From NCBI RefSeq assembly GCF_002564465.1, contig NZ_NUUX01000013.1, forward strand, positions 132,466 through 196,465: a DNA stretch of 64,000 bases, given 5' to 3'. The notes beneath the pieces were generated by a model that saw nothing but the letters and a program-made list of their open reading frames with translations, ran no database searches and was not told the origin of the DNA. This document shows positions 8,701-16,963 of this stretch, in pieces (position 1 is the first letter of the stretch; each line of letters opens with the position of its first letter). The translations under genes and the position numbers were made by a program. This DNA is from Bacillus sp. AFS088145 (lineage in GTDB: Bacteria > Bacillota > Bacilli > Bacillales > Bacillaceae_G).

Positions 8701-9952
8701 TTGTATCATTTGCTCCAACTGTAATTGCTAACGCAGCTGCTCCTGGTGAGCCAAGTGTATACATTCCGTCTCCAGCATTCCCTGCAGCTACTACTGCTGT
8801 GACTCCTGAAAGTACTGCGTTGTTAAGTGCAAGACTTTCAATATTCTCAGGATCATTCGAATTACTACCAAGCGATAAATTGATTACATCCATGCCATCA
8901 GTTACAGATTTATCAATTCCAGCTAATACATTTTCAGTTGAACCTGAACCAAATTTTCCTAATACACGATAAACATAAAGGTCAGCATCTGGTGCTACTC
9001 CAGTTACTGCATAATCAGCATTATTTTTGCCACGTCCTGCAATGATTCCTGATACATGTGTCCCATGTTCTGTATAAAATGTTGCTCCATTAGATGTTTC
9101 AGCAAGGCCAGATTTTTTCCAATCGTCGTAAGTAGTCTCCATTGGATCGGCATCATTATCGACAAAATCCCAGCCTTTCACAGAGCTTTGACTAATTGAC
9201 TTTGGATCGACACCTGGTTGTGCACGATACCCTTTATATGCGTCCGTTAAGTCAGGATGGTTGTAATCAATTCCTGTATCAATTACCCCAACCTTAATCC
9301 CTTTCCCTGTAAAACCTTCTTCATGTAATTTATTAATTCCTGGGAATACTTCAGTTGCAACTTTTTTCGAATCACTAGATCCTTCAGTGCCTTCTGGACT
9401 AGTAGGCTCAACTTTAATGATACTATTTGGCCAAACTGCTTTAACCATTTTCGAGTCTAATAATGATTTTACTTTATTTGCTGGCAGTTCAATTGAAACA
9501 CCATTTAGTGAGCTTTTATATGTGCGTTTAATTTTGAACAATTTATTATTCTCTTTTAAATCATCTTTATAAATTGTTTGTAAATCATTTTTAAATGTAT
9601 CTTGTGCTGTGTTTGCTTTTTGTTCAGCTTCTGAAAGTGATAAACTATTCCCATTTGCAGCTTCTTCTAAAACTGCAACTTTTGCTGGCTGATCTTTAAA
9701 TTCAACAATTACTGATAGTTTATCTGAACTCTCTAAATCTACCGAAGATGGTAACTGTAGTCCTTCCTCGCTAGTCACTTGTAATTGTTTAAGTGCCTGG
9801 CGTTGTTCTGGTGAAAGTTTTGCGAGTACTTGCTCAATAGAGTCTGGCGATGTTGCCTTTGCCATTTGATGATAATAATGAATTGGTAAAGAACTTAATA
9901 GTACCCCCGTACTAAGTGTGAAAACTGCAGTACCTTTGATAATTCGTTTCAT
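5783..9952 (-). CDS. Secreted S8 (subtilisin, Vpr-like) serine protease with C-terminal dockerin module, tandem paralogue
   Basis: A 1389-residue precursor with the same plan as the gene at 1003: signal peptide (1-33), I9-like propeptide, a subtilase domain with Asp225, His296 and Ser621, a PA insert, beta-rich domains and a dockerin pair at ~1310-1363 (DVNKDDVIDVMDA and DINFDGVVDTKDM). The start is supported by AGAGGAG 7 bases before the ATG. Up to about residue 860 it is almost the same as its neighbour. Residues ~860-1290 differ strongly, so the two enzymes probably share a cutting mechanism but not the substrate- or surface-binding part. The end of its C-terminus matches the pseudogene at 477. 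It follows directly after IS3 debris. Confidence 0.93.
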   Translation of the reverse strand: MKRIIKGTAVFTLSTGVLLSSLPIHYYHQMAKATSPDSIEQVLAKLSPEQRQALKQLQVTSEEGLQLPSSVDLESSDKLSVIVEFKDQPAKVAVLEEAANGNSLSLSEAEQKANTAQDTFKNDLQTIYKDDLKENNKLFKIKRTYKSSLNGVSIELPANKVKSLLDSKMVKAVWPNSIIKVEPTSPEGTEGSSDSKKVATEVFPGINKLHEEGFTGKGIKVGVIDTGIDYNHPDLTDAYKGYRAQPGVDPKSISQSSVKGWDFVDNDADPMETTYDDWKKSGLAETSNGATFYTEHGTHVSGIIAGRGKNNADYAVTGVAPDADLYVYRVLGKFGSGSTENVLAGIDKSVTDGMDVINLSLGSNSNDPENIESLALNNAVLSGVTAVVAAGNAGDGMYTLGSPGAAALAITVGANDTKTEIATSKGTLHGTTEVQADLKLLGMGFGDKVESLKGQNLPIVFIPNTGSPADYNGKDVTGKIVFVNRGTNALVDKVKEAQKHGAKAVIMANNVAGEGFIPAYLGGGYGMIPAFSMSKEQGTILQSKITSDTAIFTFDEMGKLTDEGSKLASFSSRGPARITYDIKPEVTAPGVSVFSTVPSYMHGADQIGNYQYAYDNLSGTSMATPNVAGVAALLKQANQDMSPAQIKETLMNTADPLNGSYSVFESGAGQVDPYEAIHSQTRIEVMDETKGVLDKKGNLKTVKDLTGALSFGVFAPAGTNVSDQRSLNIYNNSNQAKTYDVNVKFQTGRRGSLDADANGVMIVTDKSIKVAANSKKKSVVAITVPKPAALGIYEGYVTYTNHSNPDETYQVPFAIKTVEEGINPVTMSPQAFTQVFDSAYSGQLVYTNALFSIKSHMRTIDVILEDGKTNKDLGFIGTMDTLGMNENVNYIVQKIFNGYYYKATGDSEHPFAYDTDIAKPGYYKLKLIGTNDAGKTFAQEAPFYFDNTAPKMTINSPDVVEYKNGQSTVNFTGSVYDKETAEMQEVGMNFNQGSTKVYYLDNFGGRATSVPVNPDGTFSVNIPTNPTRAMLLSFYAIDAASNKTFKEGREILVTRDDVAYGYMSPEKRSAKMGETALATLTLNKVSNVKQAVYKFYHYTDVASMNVTPNPSVADKVNVNVTDKLFAGSLYEATVTVSLKDGVDPLSGNLALADLSFTMSNEYTAYPVLFQNSMSTTYTDTNNTTKTAISGNPAIDYLEPTYSLARGINKAEAFLTPAGEANQQYDYSKMGIKIKATNSNGTVYNGVIPSGAGPSVGFKVPNLPLTDDQYELEFNVPGHFTVHKDFTIGFHDDGKVTYQNLFLRLNSANAGDVNKDDVIDVMDAIYLQTYWGTNKREADINFDGVVDTKDMAFVEENYLMQNPTINYAPTPKKKYKSQTLETVKSELGIK

Positions 9953-9989
9953 CTTATTCTCCTCTTCATACTTTTTTTCCTACATTTTC

Positions 9990-9995
9990 ATTATA
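9990..9995 (-). promoter_or_regulatory. Probable -10 box of the second S8-dockerin gene
   Basis: TATAAT on the minus strand, 38 bases before the start, in the same GTCAAATGTCCGTATAAT context as at 5238. The conservation of this block between the two paralogues supports a shared promoter. Confidence 0.45.
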
Positions 9996-9999
9996 CGGA

Positions 10000-10080
10000 C
10001 ATTTGACTATTTTTAATATTCTGATAATTATAATCAAACTTTCTTCTTTTATTGATAAAATCCGACAAAGAAAAGAACTA
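10000..10080. repeat. Promoter-region direct repeat, copy B1
   Basis: The most diverged copy of the ~80-bp unit. It holds TGATAATTATAATCA (10020-10034 region), which resembles the 7-1-7 operators of Fur/PerR-type regulators with two mismatches. That resemblance is weak evidence and is not assigned to a regulator here. Confidence 0.5.
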
Positions 10081-10194
10081 ACTTCGGAGTTATTCATGTA
10101 AATTATTGATTGATTTCGCAAATACTTATAAATATTTAGCAATTATATAAAGTTTATTTCTAAATCTAAGGTTAAAAATTCTTTCGTTTGACAG

Positions 10195-10263
10195 GTTTCA
10201 TTTTAATGATAATTCCAATCAAATTTCTTCTTTTACTGATAAAATCCAATAAAAAAGAACTCT
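10195..10263. repeat. Promoter-region direct repeat, copy B2
   Basis: Starts CGTTTGACAGGTTTCATTTT, with core TGATAATTCCAATCAA, and ends AAAAAAGAACTC. It is followed by an IS3-like left end near 10283. The AAAAAAGAACTCT end also has an inverted partner at 10351-10364 (AGAGTTCTTTTTGT), which could form a long-loop hairpin behind the XRE-TPR gene. Confidence 0.55.
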
Positions 10264-10371
10264 TCTTTAATCTGACACTCACTATAGACACTTAGAAAAT
10301 CCCATCCAGATAAGGGATAGCTAGTCTACTAGTCAAGTTTAAGACCATATAGAGTTCTTTTTGTAACATAT

Positions 10372-11637
10372 TCATGAAATTTGTCGAGAATTACCATTAC
10401 TTAACAACTGAATATATTTAATTTCTAATTGTGGCGTTAAAAATTCTTTATAATGCCAAATCGCAAGTAGACATTGATTTATCTTTTCATACATTCCAAC
10501 ATTTTTCATTTTCATAGCAACTACAATGAAATCATCCAATCCTTCAATAGACATACTAGTTTCACATTTTAAGAGAGCGAGTGCAAAACAATAGTCTAAA
10601 TATAGCTGTTGTTTAAATAAATCTGCACTACTTTCCAAAGCAGCAATTTCAGTTCCATGAGAATTTATTAATTTTAATGCATCATCAAATCTACCGAGTC
10701 TTACATACGCTTCAAGAATTCTTGGGATTCCTACATATAAATCGTCTCTATCTTTAATCCATTCATAGTAATCATCCACATAGTGTAGCTCTCCAAAATC
10801 AATCAAAGCAACAAAACGATTTCCCACTGCAATTTCTGCAAAATATTCATTGACCTTTTCATAACGGTCAATTAATTCCATTACATCTTTTTTATTTTTA
10901 TCTAATTTCCTTAATGCAATACATTGATACATTAACGCTCGTCCAAAATGATCCTTATTTTTAGCTATTTTTTCTAGTCGTTTTGCATAATATAGCAACT
11001 TATCCCATTCTTTTAACATATATTTTGTATTTGTAATCCATAAAAGCGTTAGCTCTTGGTATTTCTCAGGCATATATTTCAAATTTTCTAATACTTGTCC
11101 TAAAACAGATTGACCTTCTTCTGTTAATCGAGTGATATAGTATTTTCGGAAATAACTTATACTAACTTCCTCATCTGAGTGGTCTGGCATATGGTTAATG
11201 ATGATGTCATAAATTGGTAGAGATTCCTTTTCATGTCCCTCTAAAAACAATTTTTCCGCAACTAAAAAAAGAATTTGTAAGTTCTTTGTTCGGATGATCT
11301 TAGAGTTTTCTTCTAATATAATTGAAATCATCGCTGTAAATTCATCATTAAAATTGTTCATTACACAATTATGAAGATAATCAATACTTCTACGCTTATT
11401 TAGTGAACGATTTTGGTTGAAACATAAATACGCATATTTGGAATAAAAAAAACCTATTGGTAGGTCAAATGCTTTCGTAATTGCATCTAAATATCGAATC
11501 GAAAGGGCTTTTTTATTATTAAAAATTCTACTAATATCACTAATATGAATACCCGAATTGGTCGCAAGTTCCTTTTTGTTGAATTTTTTTATTTTCATAT
11601 AAGTCTTAAATTCATAAAGAAGTAGTTGATTCATCAT
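10372..11637 (-). CDS. XRE helix-turn-helix regulator with TPR-like C-terminus (RNPP/AimR-like architecture)
   Basis: 421 residues. Residues ~8-65 form an XRE-type HTH (KFNKKELATNSGIHISDISRI then FNNKKALS). The rest is all-helical and repeat-rich, as in the TPR domains of peptide-binding regulators (Rgg, NprR, PlcR, AimR). Bacillus genomes carry many such orphan proteins, and the closest in style are the AimR-like ones. AGGAG lies 4 bases before the first ATG and 7 before a second ATG at 11634, so either may be used. No small pheromone-precursor gene is visible in the 40 bases downstream or the 75 upstream. Its place between a protease array and a LysR gene suggests a link to protease control, but this is inference. 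Confidence 0.8.
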   Translation of the reverse strand: MMNQLLLYEFKTYMKIKKFNKKELATNSGIHISDISRIFNNKKALSIRYLDAITKAFDLPIGFFYSKYAYLCFNQNRSLNKRRSIDYLHNCVMNNFNDEFTAMISIILEENSKIIRTKNLQILFLVAEKLFLEGHEKESLPIYDIIINHMPDHSDEEVSISYFRKYYITRLTEEGQSVLGQVLENLKYMPEKYQELTLLWITNTKYMLKEWDKLLYYAKRLEKIAKNKDHFGRALMYQCIALRKLDKNKKDVMELIDRYEKVNEYFAEIAVGNRFVALIDFGELHYVDDYYEWIKDRDDLYVGIPRILEAYVRLGRFDDALKLINSHGTEIAALESSADLFKQQLYLDYCFALALLKCETSMSIEGLDDFIVVAMKMKNVGMYEKINQCLLAIWHYKEFLTPQLEIKYIQLLSNGNSRQIS

Positions 11638-11713
11638 GATTCTCCTATCACGAGTGAAAAATAGTTTTACATAAATAATAAAAATCAGTTAAAATGATTA
11701 CTTTTACGATTGT

Positions 11714-12610
11714 TTAAGCAAAATCCACATTACCTAATTTTAAATACTTTAAAAACTCAGAACCAAAATTAGAAATAGGATTATTCCAAGAATAGATAAC
11801 CCAGAATGGAATGATTGAATATTCAAGTGCCCTAAGTCTGATTGGAACAATATCACCATTTACGATATAAGGGTCATATTTCGTTCCAATTTCACAGGCA
11901 ATTGTTATCGCTTTATTTTCTTTTACTACCCTTTTTATTAATTCCATATTGTTTGTAGAATAATATATTTTCGATTTACTAAAGTAAAGATTGTAAAATG
12001 CTTCCATGGCTGATGAACTATATAAAACAAATTGTTCATTTATTAAATCTTTTGGCGTTAAACAGTCATAATCTACTAATGAAGAATTTTTACTTACAAG
12101 CACACATAGATTGCTTTCACAAAGTTTTTCATAACGAATGTCTGTTTCTTCTTTTAGTAAACTTTCACTTATTGCTAATACGCCAATATCCGTTTTACCT
12201 GTTTTTATATTTAAAAGTACTTCTAATGAATCTTTTTCTTGAACGAGCGTATCGACGTGAGGATAATCATCCTTATATTTAATTAATGAATTAAAAATCA
12301 GGTCAGAGGCAACTGCAGAATACGATATTTTTAAATTAGCTTCCTTTACGTTTTTTTGAGTATTGATTTCAGCTTTTAACTCCTGATATTTTGAAAGCGT
12401 ATCTAAGACTTTTTTTAGAATGACTTTCCCTTCATCAGTTAATATCGAACCGGTCCGTGTACGTATAAAAAGGGTAACTCCCCATTCCCTTTCTAATTGT
12501 GAAATAGACTGACTAATAACAGATGAGGTTATATGAAGATTTTCAGCTGCTTTTAAAATAGACCGTTCTTTTGCAACTTCAACGATATAATAGAGTTTTT
12601 CAATATACAT
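11714..12610 (-). CDS. LysR-family transcriptional regulator
   Basis: 298 residues. A winged HTH occupies ~1-60 (AAENLHITSSVISQSISQLE), followed by a linker helix and a periplasmic-binding-protein-like effector domain (~88-295). AAAGGAG lies 5 bases before the ATG. It is upstream of, and in the same direction as, the XRE-TPR gene, so the two may be co-transcribed. The effector is unknown. Before its start is the dyad GTTAA-N7-TTAAC (12741-12757 region), which fits the T-N11-A pattern of LysR sites, though this pattern is loose. Confidence 0.88.
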   Translation of the reverse strand: MYIEKLYYIVEVAKERSILKAAENLHITSSVISQSISQLEREWGVTLFIRTRTGSILTDEGKVILKKVLDTLSKYQELKAEINTQKNVKEANLKISYSAVASDLIFNSLIKYKDDYPHVDTLVQEKDSLEVLLNIKTGKTDIGVLAISESLLKEETDIRYEKLCESNLCVLVSKNSSLVDYDCLTPKDLINEQFVLYSSSAMEAFYNLYFSKSKIYYSTNNMELIKRVVKENKAITIACEIGTKYDPYIVNGDIVPIRLRALEYSIIPFWVIYSWNNPISNFGSEFLKYLKLGNVDFA

Positions 12611-12837
12611 AGTTACTCCTTTAAAAACGATTATGCAATTTTATGAACAAACCTATTTAAAATTTGGTTTGTAATTGTAAACACCTAATTCCCATTAATA
12701 TTTTGTCTTTTTTTCTATTAAAATGTAGTATTTTAGCATTGTTAAGTCGACTTTAACACTAGTTTTTTTTGTTGTATATAACGCAATTATTAACATATGT
12801 TAAGTGATTTTAAACATACTTCCAAATACAAAAAAAT

Positions 12838-12878
12838 CTGCACCCGATTGTTAGTTGAATCTAACAATTTGGGTGCAG
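12838..12878 (-). terminator. Strong terminator behind the VanY carboxypeptidase gene
   Basis: Near-perfect 17-bp arms (CTGCACCCGATTGTTAG paired with CTAACAATTTGGGTGCAG) around a 6-base loop. On the minus strand the hairpin is followed by ATTTTTTTG. It lies about 160 bases past the gene ending at 13040. The rest of 12611-13039 shows no gene. Confidence 0.85.
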
Positions 12879-13039
12879 TTCAGTTTAGGTTTCTAGTCTT
12901 CTCTTAGAGTTTTGATTATCCGTCTTAGAATATTACCATTTTCAGTAATTACTGCTTAATAGCTCTTAAACTTTATCTAAAGAACGTTTTTATGACTATA
13001 TCTGGAAGTTAATGATAATGTTCCTGCATTTTGAAGCGA

Positions 13040-14407
13040 TTATTTTACGGACACCAATGAAAGGAGATCTGATGAATCTTGTTTTACCAATAGCCCCTTA
13101 AGATATTCCTCTAATGTGATTCCCTGTTTCATGATATCTTTAGCTACTTCTTCTCCAACATAACGCAGATGCCATGGTTCATATTTATATCCAGTAATAG
13201 CTTCTTTTCCCTTTGGGTAACGAATGATAAAGCCATATTCTGCTACATGAAGCTGCAACCAATTCGCTTCTTTTGTGTTCTGAAAACAATCTTTAGCAGC
13301 GCAGGTTGCACTACTGTTACCTACGTCAATTGCAAGGCCTGTTTCATGTTCGCTTGTGCCAGGGATCGCACTATACAAACGCGCTTTTTCATATCCATCC
13401 TTTTTGACGTAATCTTCGAATAACGAAACTTGTGTCTCGAACGAACGATAACCAGAAATGCCAACAATCGTGTACCCTGATTTTTTCGCATCATGAACTA
13501 ATCTCTGAATGGCATAGGCTGCTTCTTTTCTTAATTTCTGTTTTTCAGTGCTATTCGTAAACGGAAACGTAATCCCTGAATTCATTAAGTTTTTCGGCAC
13601 AAAATTTACCGGCAATTTATTCTGTTTATTAATTAAAACCGTAAGATCGTCCGGTTTTGCCACCACAGGAATTACTTCTTCTTCCCAACGTTCTTTATTT
13701 GTGATTTTCACGTACTTACTACTTACATATCCAATTTTTCCATTATAGAGAATTTGGTACCACCCGTTCACTGCTGAACTCTTCACGTCTAATTTTTCGC
13801 CTTTTTTGATATTTCCTAAAATTGCATATTTCGTGGAAGGTCCTGTTCGTACATTCAAATTAACGGTTGTTGTATAGTTTTTAGCGATAGCGGGGCCTTC
13901 TTTTTTATTTGTGATTTTCACAAACTTACTACTTACATACCCTTTTTTCCCTTTATAGAGAATCTGGTACCATCCGTTCGCTGCTGAACTCTTCACGTCT
14001 ACTTGTTTGCCTTTTTTGATATTCCCTAAAATTGCATTTTTCGTGGAAGGTCCTGTTCGTACATTCAAATTAACCGTTGTTGTATAGATTTTAGCGATAG
14101 CCGGGCCTTCTTTTTTATTTGTGATTTTCACGTACTTACTGCTTACATACCCTTTTTTCCCTTTATAGAGAATCTGGTACCATCCGTTCACTGCTGAACT
14201 CTTTACATCTACATGTTCGCCCTTTTTGATATTTCCTAAAATAGTGTATTTCGTAGAAGGTCCTAATCTTACATTTAAATTTACAGTTGTAGTATAACCT
14301 TTTTCTACTGCGAATCCTTTTTGAAGAGAAAAGGTCCAACTTATACCTATACACAATAAAATCAAACTAATGGTGAATAATGAAAATTTCTTATTAATTT
14401 GTTGCAT
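13040..14407 (-). CDS. Secreted D-alanyl-D-alanine carboxypeptidase (VanY) with three SH3b domains
   Basis: 455 residues from the ATG at 14407. This start is chosen because AGGAGG lies 7 bases upstream and a signal peptide follows at once (MQQINKK, hydrophobic stretch, GFAVEKG); a longer frame to 14545 has no such site. SH3b domains occupy ~38-98, ~105-165 and ~172-232 and are almost identical (NLNVR-GPSTK, NGWYQILY-GK-GYVSSK). The VanY peptidase domain (~260-440) has the zinc site SEHETGLAID and EPWHLRY. The SH3b domains probably bind peptidoglycan, and the enzyme trims D-Ala from stem peptides outside the membrane. The repeats are also nearly identical at DNA level, which makes copy number prone to change. 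Confidence 0.93.
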   Translation of the reverse strand: MQQINKKFSLFTISLILLCIGISWTFSLQKGFAVEKGYTTTVNLNVRLGPSTKYTILGNIKKGEHVDVKSSAVNGWYQILYKGKKGYVSSKYVKITNKKEGPAIAKIYTTTVNLNVRTGPSTKNAILGNIKKGKQVDVKSSAANGWYQILYKGKKGYVSSKFVKITNKKEGPAIAKNYTTTVNLNVRTGPSTKYAILGNIKKGEKLDVKSSAVNGWYQILYNGKIGYVSSKYVKITNKERWEEEVIPVVAKPDDLTVLINKQNKLPVNFVPKNLMNSGITFPFTNSTEKQKLRKEAAYAIQRLVHDAKKSGYTIVGISGYRSFETQVSLFEDYVKKDGYEKARLYSAIPGTSEHETGLAIDVGNSSATCAAKDCFQNTKEANWLQLHVAEYGFIIRYPKGKEAITGYKYEPWHLRYVGEEVAKDIMKQGITLEEYLKGLLVKQDSSDLLSLVSVK

Positions 14408-14622
14408 ATAAAACCTCCTCTTTTCGTCCCTATTTTTTGAGCTTATAGGCATAACTCTCCCTATATCTAGACGGATCAAAGGATAAAAAATCATTTTCCG
14501 AATAATAGATTGCCTGTTTACGACTAACATCCATTTTTTATTCACTAGTTTCCATGAATTAGATTTCAGGTTTTGACAAACGAAAAAATACAGTTATCTA
14601 TGAAAAATAAAGTTCTTACAAA

Positions 14623-16137
14623 CTATTTATTTACTCCTACCGAAGGACGTAAAGTTCTTCTTAAAATTTTACCAGTACTATTCTTTGGAAGTTCAGATAA
14701 TATTTCAATTTCTCTAGGATACTTGTACTTTGCTAATCTTTCTTGTGCAAATAACATAATCTCCTCAATTGAAATATTTTGATCGTTACAAACAACAAAT
14801 GCCTTTACACTTTCTCCAAAGTTACTATCTGGAATTCCAATTACAACTGCTTCAACAACTGCTGAATGTTGATATAATACCTCTTCTACTTCTCTTGGAT
14901 AGACATTATAACCACCTACAATAATTAAATCTTTTATACGGTCGATTATATAAAAATACCCATCCTCGTCCATCTTTGCTAAGTCTCCTGTATAAAACCA
15001 ACCATTTTTTATCGAAGCAAACGTTGCTTCAGGCATTTCTAAATAACCTAACATAACGTTTGGCCCTTGAACAATTAACTCTCCAATTTCGCCAACTGGT
15101 ACTTCCAAACCATTAGGATCAACAATCTTATTAATAACATTTGGAAAATTTAAACCTACCGAACCTGGTTTTCTAATTCCATTTAAAGGTGTAAATGTAG
15201 TGATAGGAGCTGTTTCAGATAAACCATAGCCTTCTAATATATCAACTTTATATTTCTCTTGGAATTGATTAAGTAAGTCAAGTGGTAATGAAGCACCACC
15301 TGAGAAACATGCTCTAATTGAAGAAAAATCTTCAGCCGTTGCATTTACTTGCATCATAAAACGATACATAGTTGGAACGCCAGCAAACAATGTTGCTTTT
15401 TCTCTGCTTATTGTATTTACTACTTCGGTAGGATTAAACTTTGGAATAATTAAAATGTGGGCTCCACATTTAATAGGCGTATTAATACAAACTGTCATAC
15501 AAAACACATGAAACATTGGTAACGTCGCAATAATCCGATCATCTTGCGTATAACCAAAATATTCCCCAAAAGTTTCCGCATTCGAACCCATATTTCGATG
15601 AGATAGCATTGCACCTTTTGGATTTCCTGTTGTTCCTGATGTATATAAGACAACCGCAAGATCATTCTCATTGATAGAAGGTGGAACAAATTCATTTTCC
15701 GAGCTTTGAAGTAGTTGTTCCCAGCTATTAAAAGGATTAAGGGATTCTGTGTAGAAAGTCATTTGTAAATTTTCTAGCTTATTTACTAACGAAGACAGTA
15801 ATTGACTTAATCCATAGCTTGCGATAACGGCCTTAGCTTTACTATTAGATAAAATGTAAGTAATTTCACGGGAAGTAAAATTAGGATTAATCGGCACGAC
15901 TGATGCACCTGCACGTAATATTCCATAATATGCAATCACAAATTCAGGACAATTTCCAAGTACTAACGCTACTCGATCCCCTTTACCTATACCCTTGTCA
16001 TATAATCCTGATGCAACTTTATCAACCATTGCATCTAATTCTTGATAAGTTACACTTTGATCTAAAAATGAATATACAAAACGATTTGGATACAATGCTG
16101 CACTGCTTTTTAAATTTCCACTTAAATTGTAACTCAT
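14623..16137 (-). CDS. Long-chain-fatty-acid/aromatic-acid CoA ligase (AMP-binding)
   Basis: 504 residues, the usual length of this family. It has the P-loop motif LYTSGTTGNPKG, the A5 motif GYGLSETAP, the hinge TGDLAKMDEDGYFYI-DR-KD and the C-terminal catalytic lysine region PKNSTGKILRR. It makes acyl-CoA and AMP from an organic acid, ATP and CoA in the cytosol; the acid is not known. AGAGGAG lies 7 bases before the ATG. It is the last gene of the left arm of the LysR (17864) locus, after the cupin gene, from which it is separated by a hairpin. A role in activating the product of the cupin/sulfatase pathway is inferred. Confidence 0.9.
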   Translation of the reverse strand: MSYNLSGNLKSSAALYPNRFVYSFLDQSVTYQELDAMVDKVASGLYDKGIGKGDRVALVLGNCPEFVIAYYGILRAGASVVPINPNFTSREITYILSNSKAKAVIASYGLSQLLSSLVNKLENLQMTFYTESLNPFNSWEQLLQSSENEFVPPSINENDLAVVLYTSGTTGNPKGAMLSHRNMGSNAETFGEYFGYTQDDRIIATLPMFHVFCMTVCINTPIKCGAHILIIPKFNPTEVVNTISREKATLFAGVPTMYRFMMQVNATAEDFSSIRACFSGGASLPLDLLNQFQEKYKVDILEGYGLSETAPITTFTPLNGIRKPGSVGLNFPNVINKIVDPNGLEVPVGEIGELIVQGPNVMLGYLEMPEATFASIKNGWFYTGDLAKMDEDGYFYIIDRIKDLIIVGGYNVYPREVEEVLYQHSAVVEAVVIGIPDSNFGESVKAFVVCNDQNISIEEIMLFAQERLAKYKYPREIEILSELPKNSTGKILRRTLRPSVGVNK

Positions 16138-16303
16138 AATTCAGCTCCTCTTGATCTATGAATAAATGATTATATTCAGGTATGAAACCTACTCAGGAAA
16201 ATCTTAAATATAAGAAACACATCTTATACTTTGCTTTAAGATACATATGAAAATTTAACAAGTTTCGTAATATTGACACGTTCTAATCTATTGTTATAAA
16301 GTT

Positions 16304-16336
16304 ATTAACCCCCCCTTTAATAAAGGAGGGGTTAAC
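16304..16336 (-). terminator. Hairpin between the cupin and CoA ligase genes
   Basis: TTAACCCCCCCTTTA and TAAAGGAGGGGTTAA pair with one mismatch and almost no loop. It lies 24 bases past the cupin stop. The tail on the minus strand (TTAATAAC) is weak, so it may only attenuate transcription into the ligase gene. Confidence 0.6.
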
Positions 16337-16359
16337 TGATTTTATAACTTAGTCAAAAA

Positions 16360-16818
16360 TTAAAACTTTGTTAAATCCTTAAATTCTGTTCCAGTAGCAT
16401 CACAATATGCTTTGTACATATCAAGAGCAGCTACCCAATTTAATTTTAAGATTGAGTTTCCTTCATCGTCCTGGAAATCCAATAATCCATCTAAAATGTT
16501 TAAAACAATAACATCTTCTTCACTTAGCATTTTTGGTGTATGAAGTGATCCTGCTGGTTCAAAAATAACATCTCCTGCTTTAGAAACCCATTCTTCACCT
16601 TCATAGTTCCATGCTCCTTGAATCGTGTAAACAATAACTGTACCATGATGATAATGTGCAGGCATTACTGCACCTTTTGAAGCTTGTAATAAAACAAAAA
16701 ATTGACCATTTATTGGGTTTGCTTTTAGTAATTTAAACTGAACGCCTTCCATCCATGGAATCCATGGTAATTCCTCCGGGTTCATGTAAACTGATTCTAA
16801 TAATGGATATTCTGCCAT
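16360..16818 (-). CDS. Cupin dioxygenase-like protein (2,4'-dihydroxyacetophenone dioxygenase family)
   Basis: 152 residues from the ATG at 16818, chosen because AGAGGG lies 8 bases upstream. A single cupin barrel carries the metal-ligand pattern HYHH (His55, His57) and a third His at 93 (PAGSLHTP), with acidic residues at EGEEW. Family members cleave carbon-carbon bonds of hydroxylated aromatic ketones with iron and oxygen; others have unknown substrates. It is the first intact gene of the left arm, preceded by the stump of an SDR gene and, further up, a LysR-type operator. The true substrate is unknown. Confidence 0.75.
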   Translation of the reverse strand: MAEYPLLESVYMNPEELPWIPWMEGVQFKLLKANPINGQFFVLLQASKGAVMPAHYHHGTVIVYTIQGAWNYEGEEWVSKAGDVIFEPAGSLHTPKMLSEEDVIVLNILDGLLDFQDDEGNSILKLNWVAALDMYKAYCDATGTEFKDLTKF

Positions 16819-16871
16819 TTTAAATCCCTCTTTCATTTTCAATTTTTTTGTTTTTTATACTAGACACCTTT

Positions 16872-16963
16872 TTAGGTATCATCAGTAACGCGTTCATTCA
16901 CTGTAATTACTTGTCCTGTAATAAATCTAGCATCATCAGAACGTAAGTAATAAAAAGCAAAGT
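16872..16963 (-). pseudogene. C-terminal stump of a short-chain dehydrogenase (SDR)
   Basis: On the minus strand about 29 in-frame codons read YYLRSDDARFITGQVITV and then a degenerate NERVTDDT before a TAA. This is the hallmark end of FabG-like SDRs (compare LSSDDSKFITGQAITVDGG in the intact gene at 20218). Nothing upstream continues the homology. A former SDR gene at the head of the cupin operon was therefore deleted. Confidence 0.7.

Noticed and set aside
10372-11637. Assignment of the XRE-TPR protein as NprR (protease regulator)
   Set aside because: Length and architecture fit, but the HTH sequence differs from NprR and no NprX-like peptide gene follows it, so only the general architecture is claimed.
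14408-14545. 46-residue N-terminal extension of the VanY protein
   Set aside because: The extension has no signal-peptide logic and no ribosome binding site, whereas the ATG at 14407 has AGGAGG and opens directly into a signal peptide.
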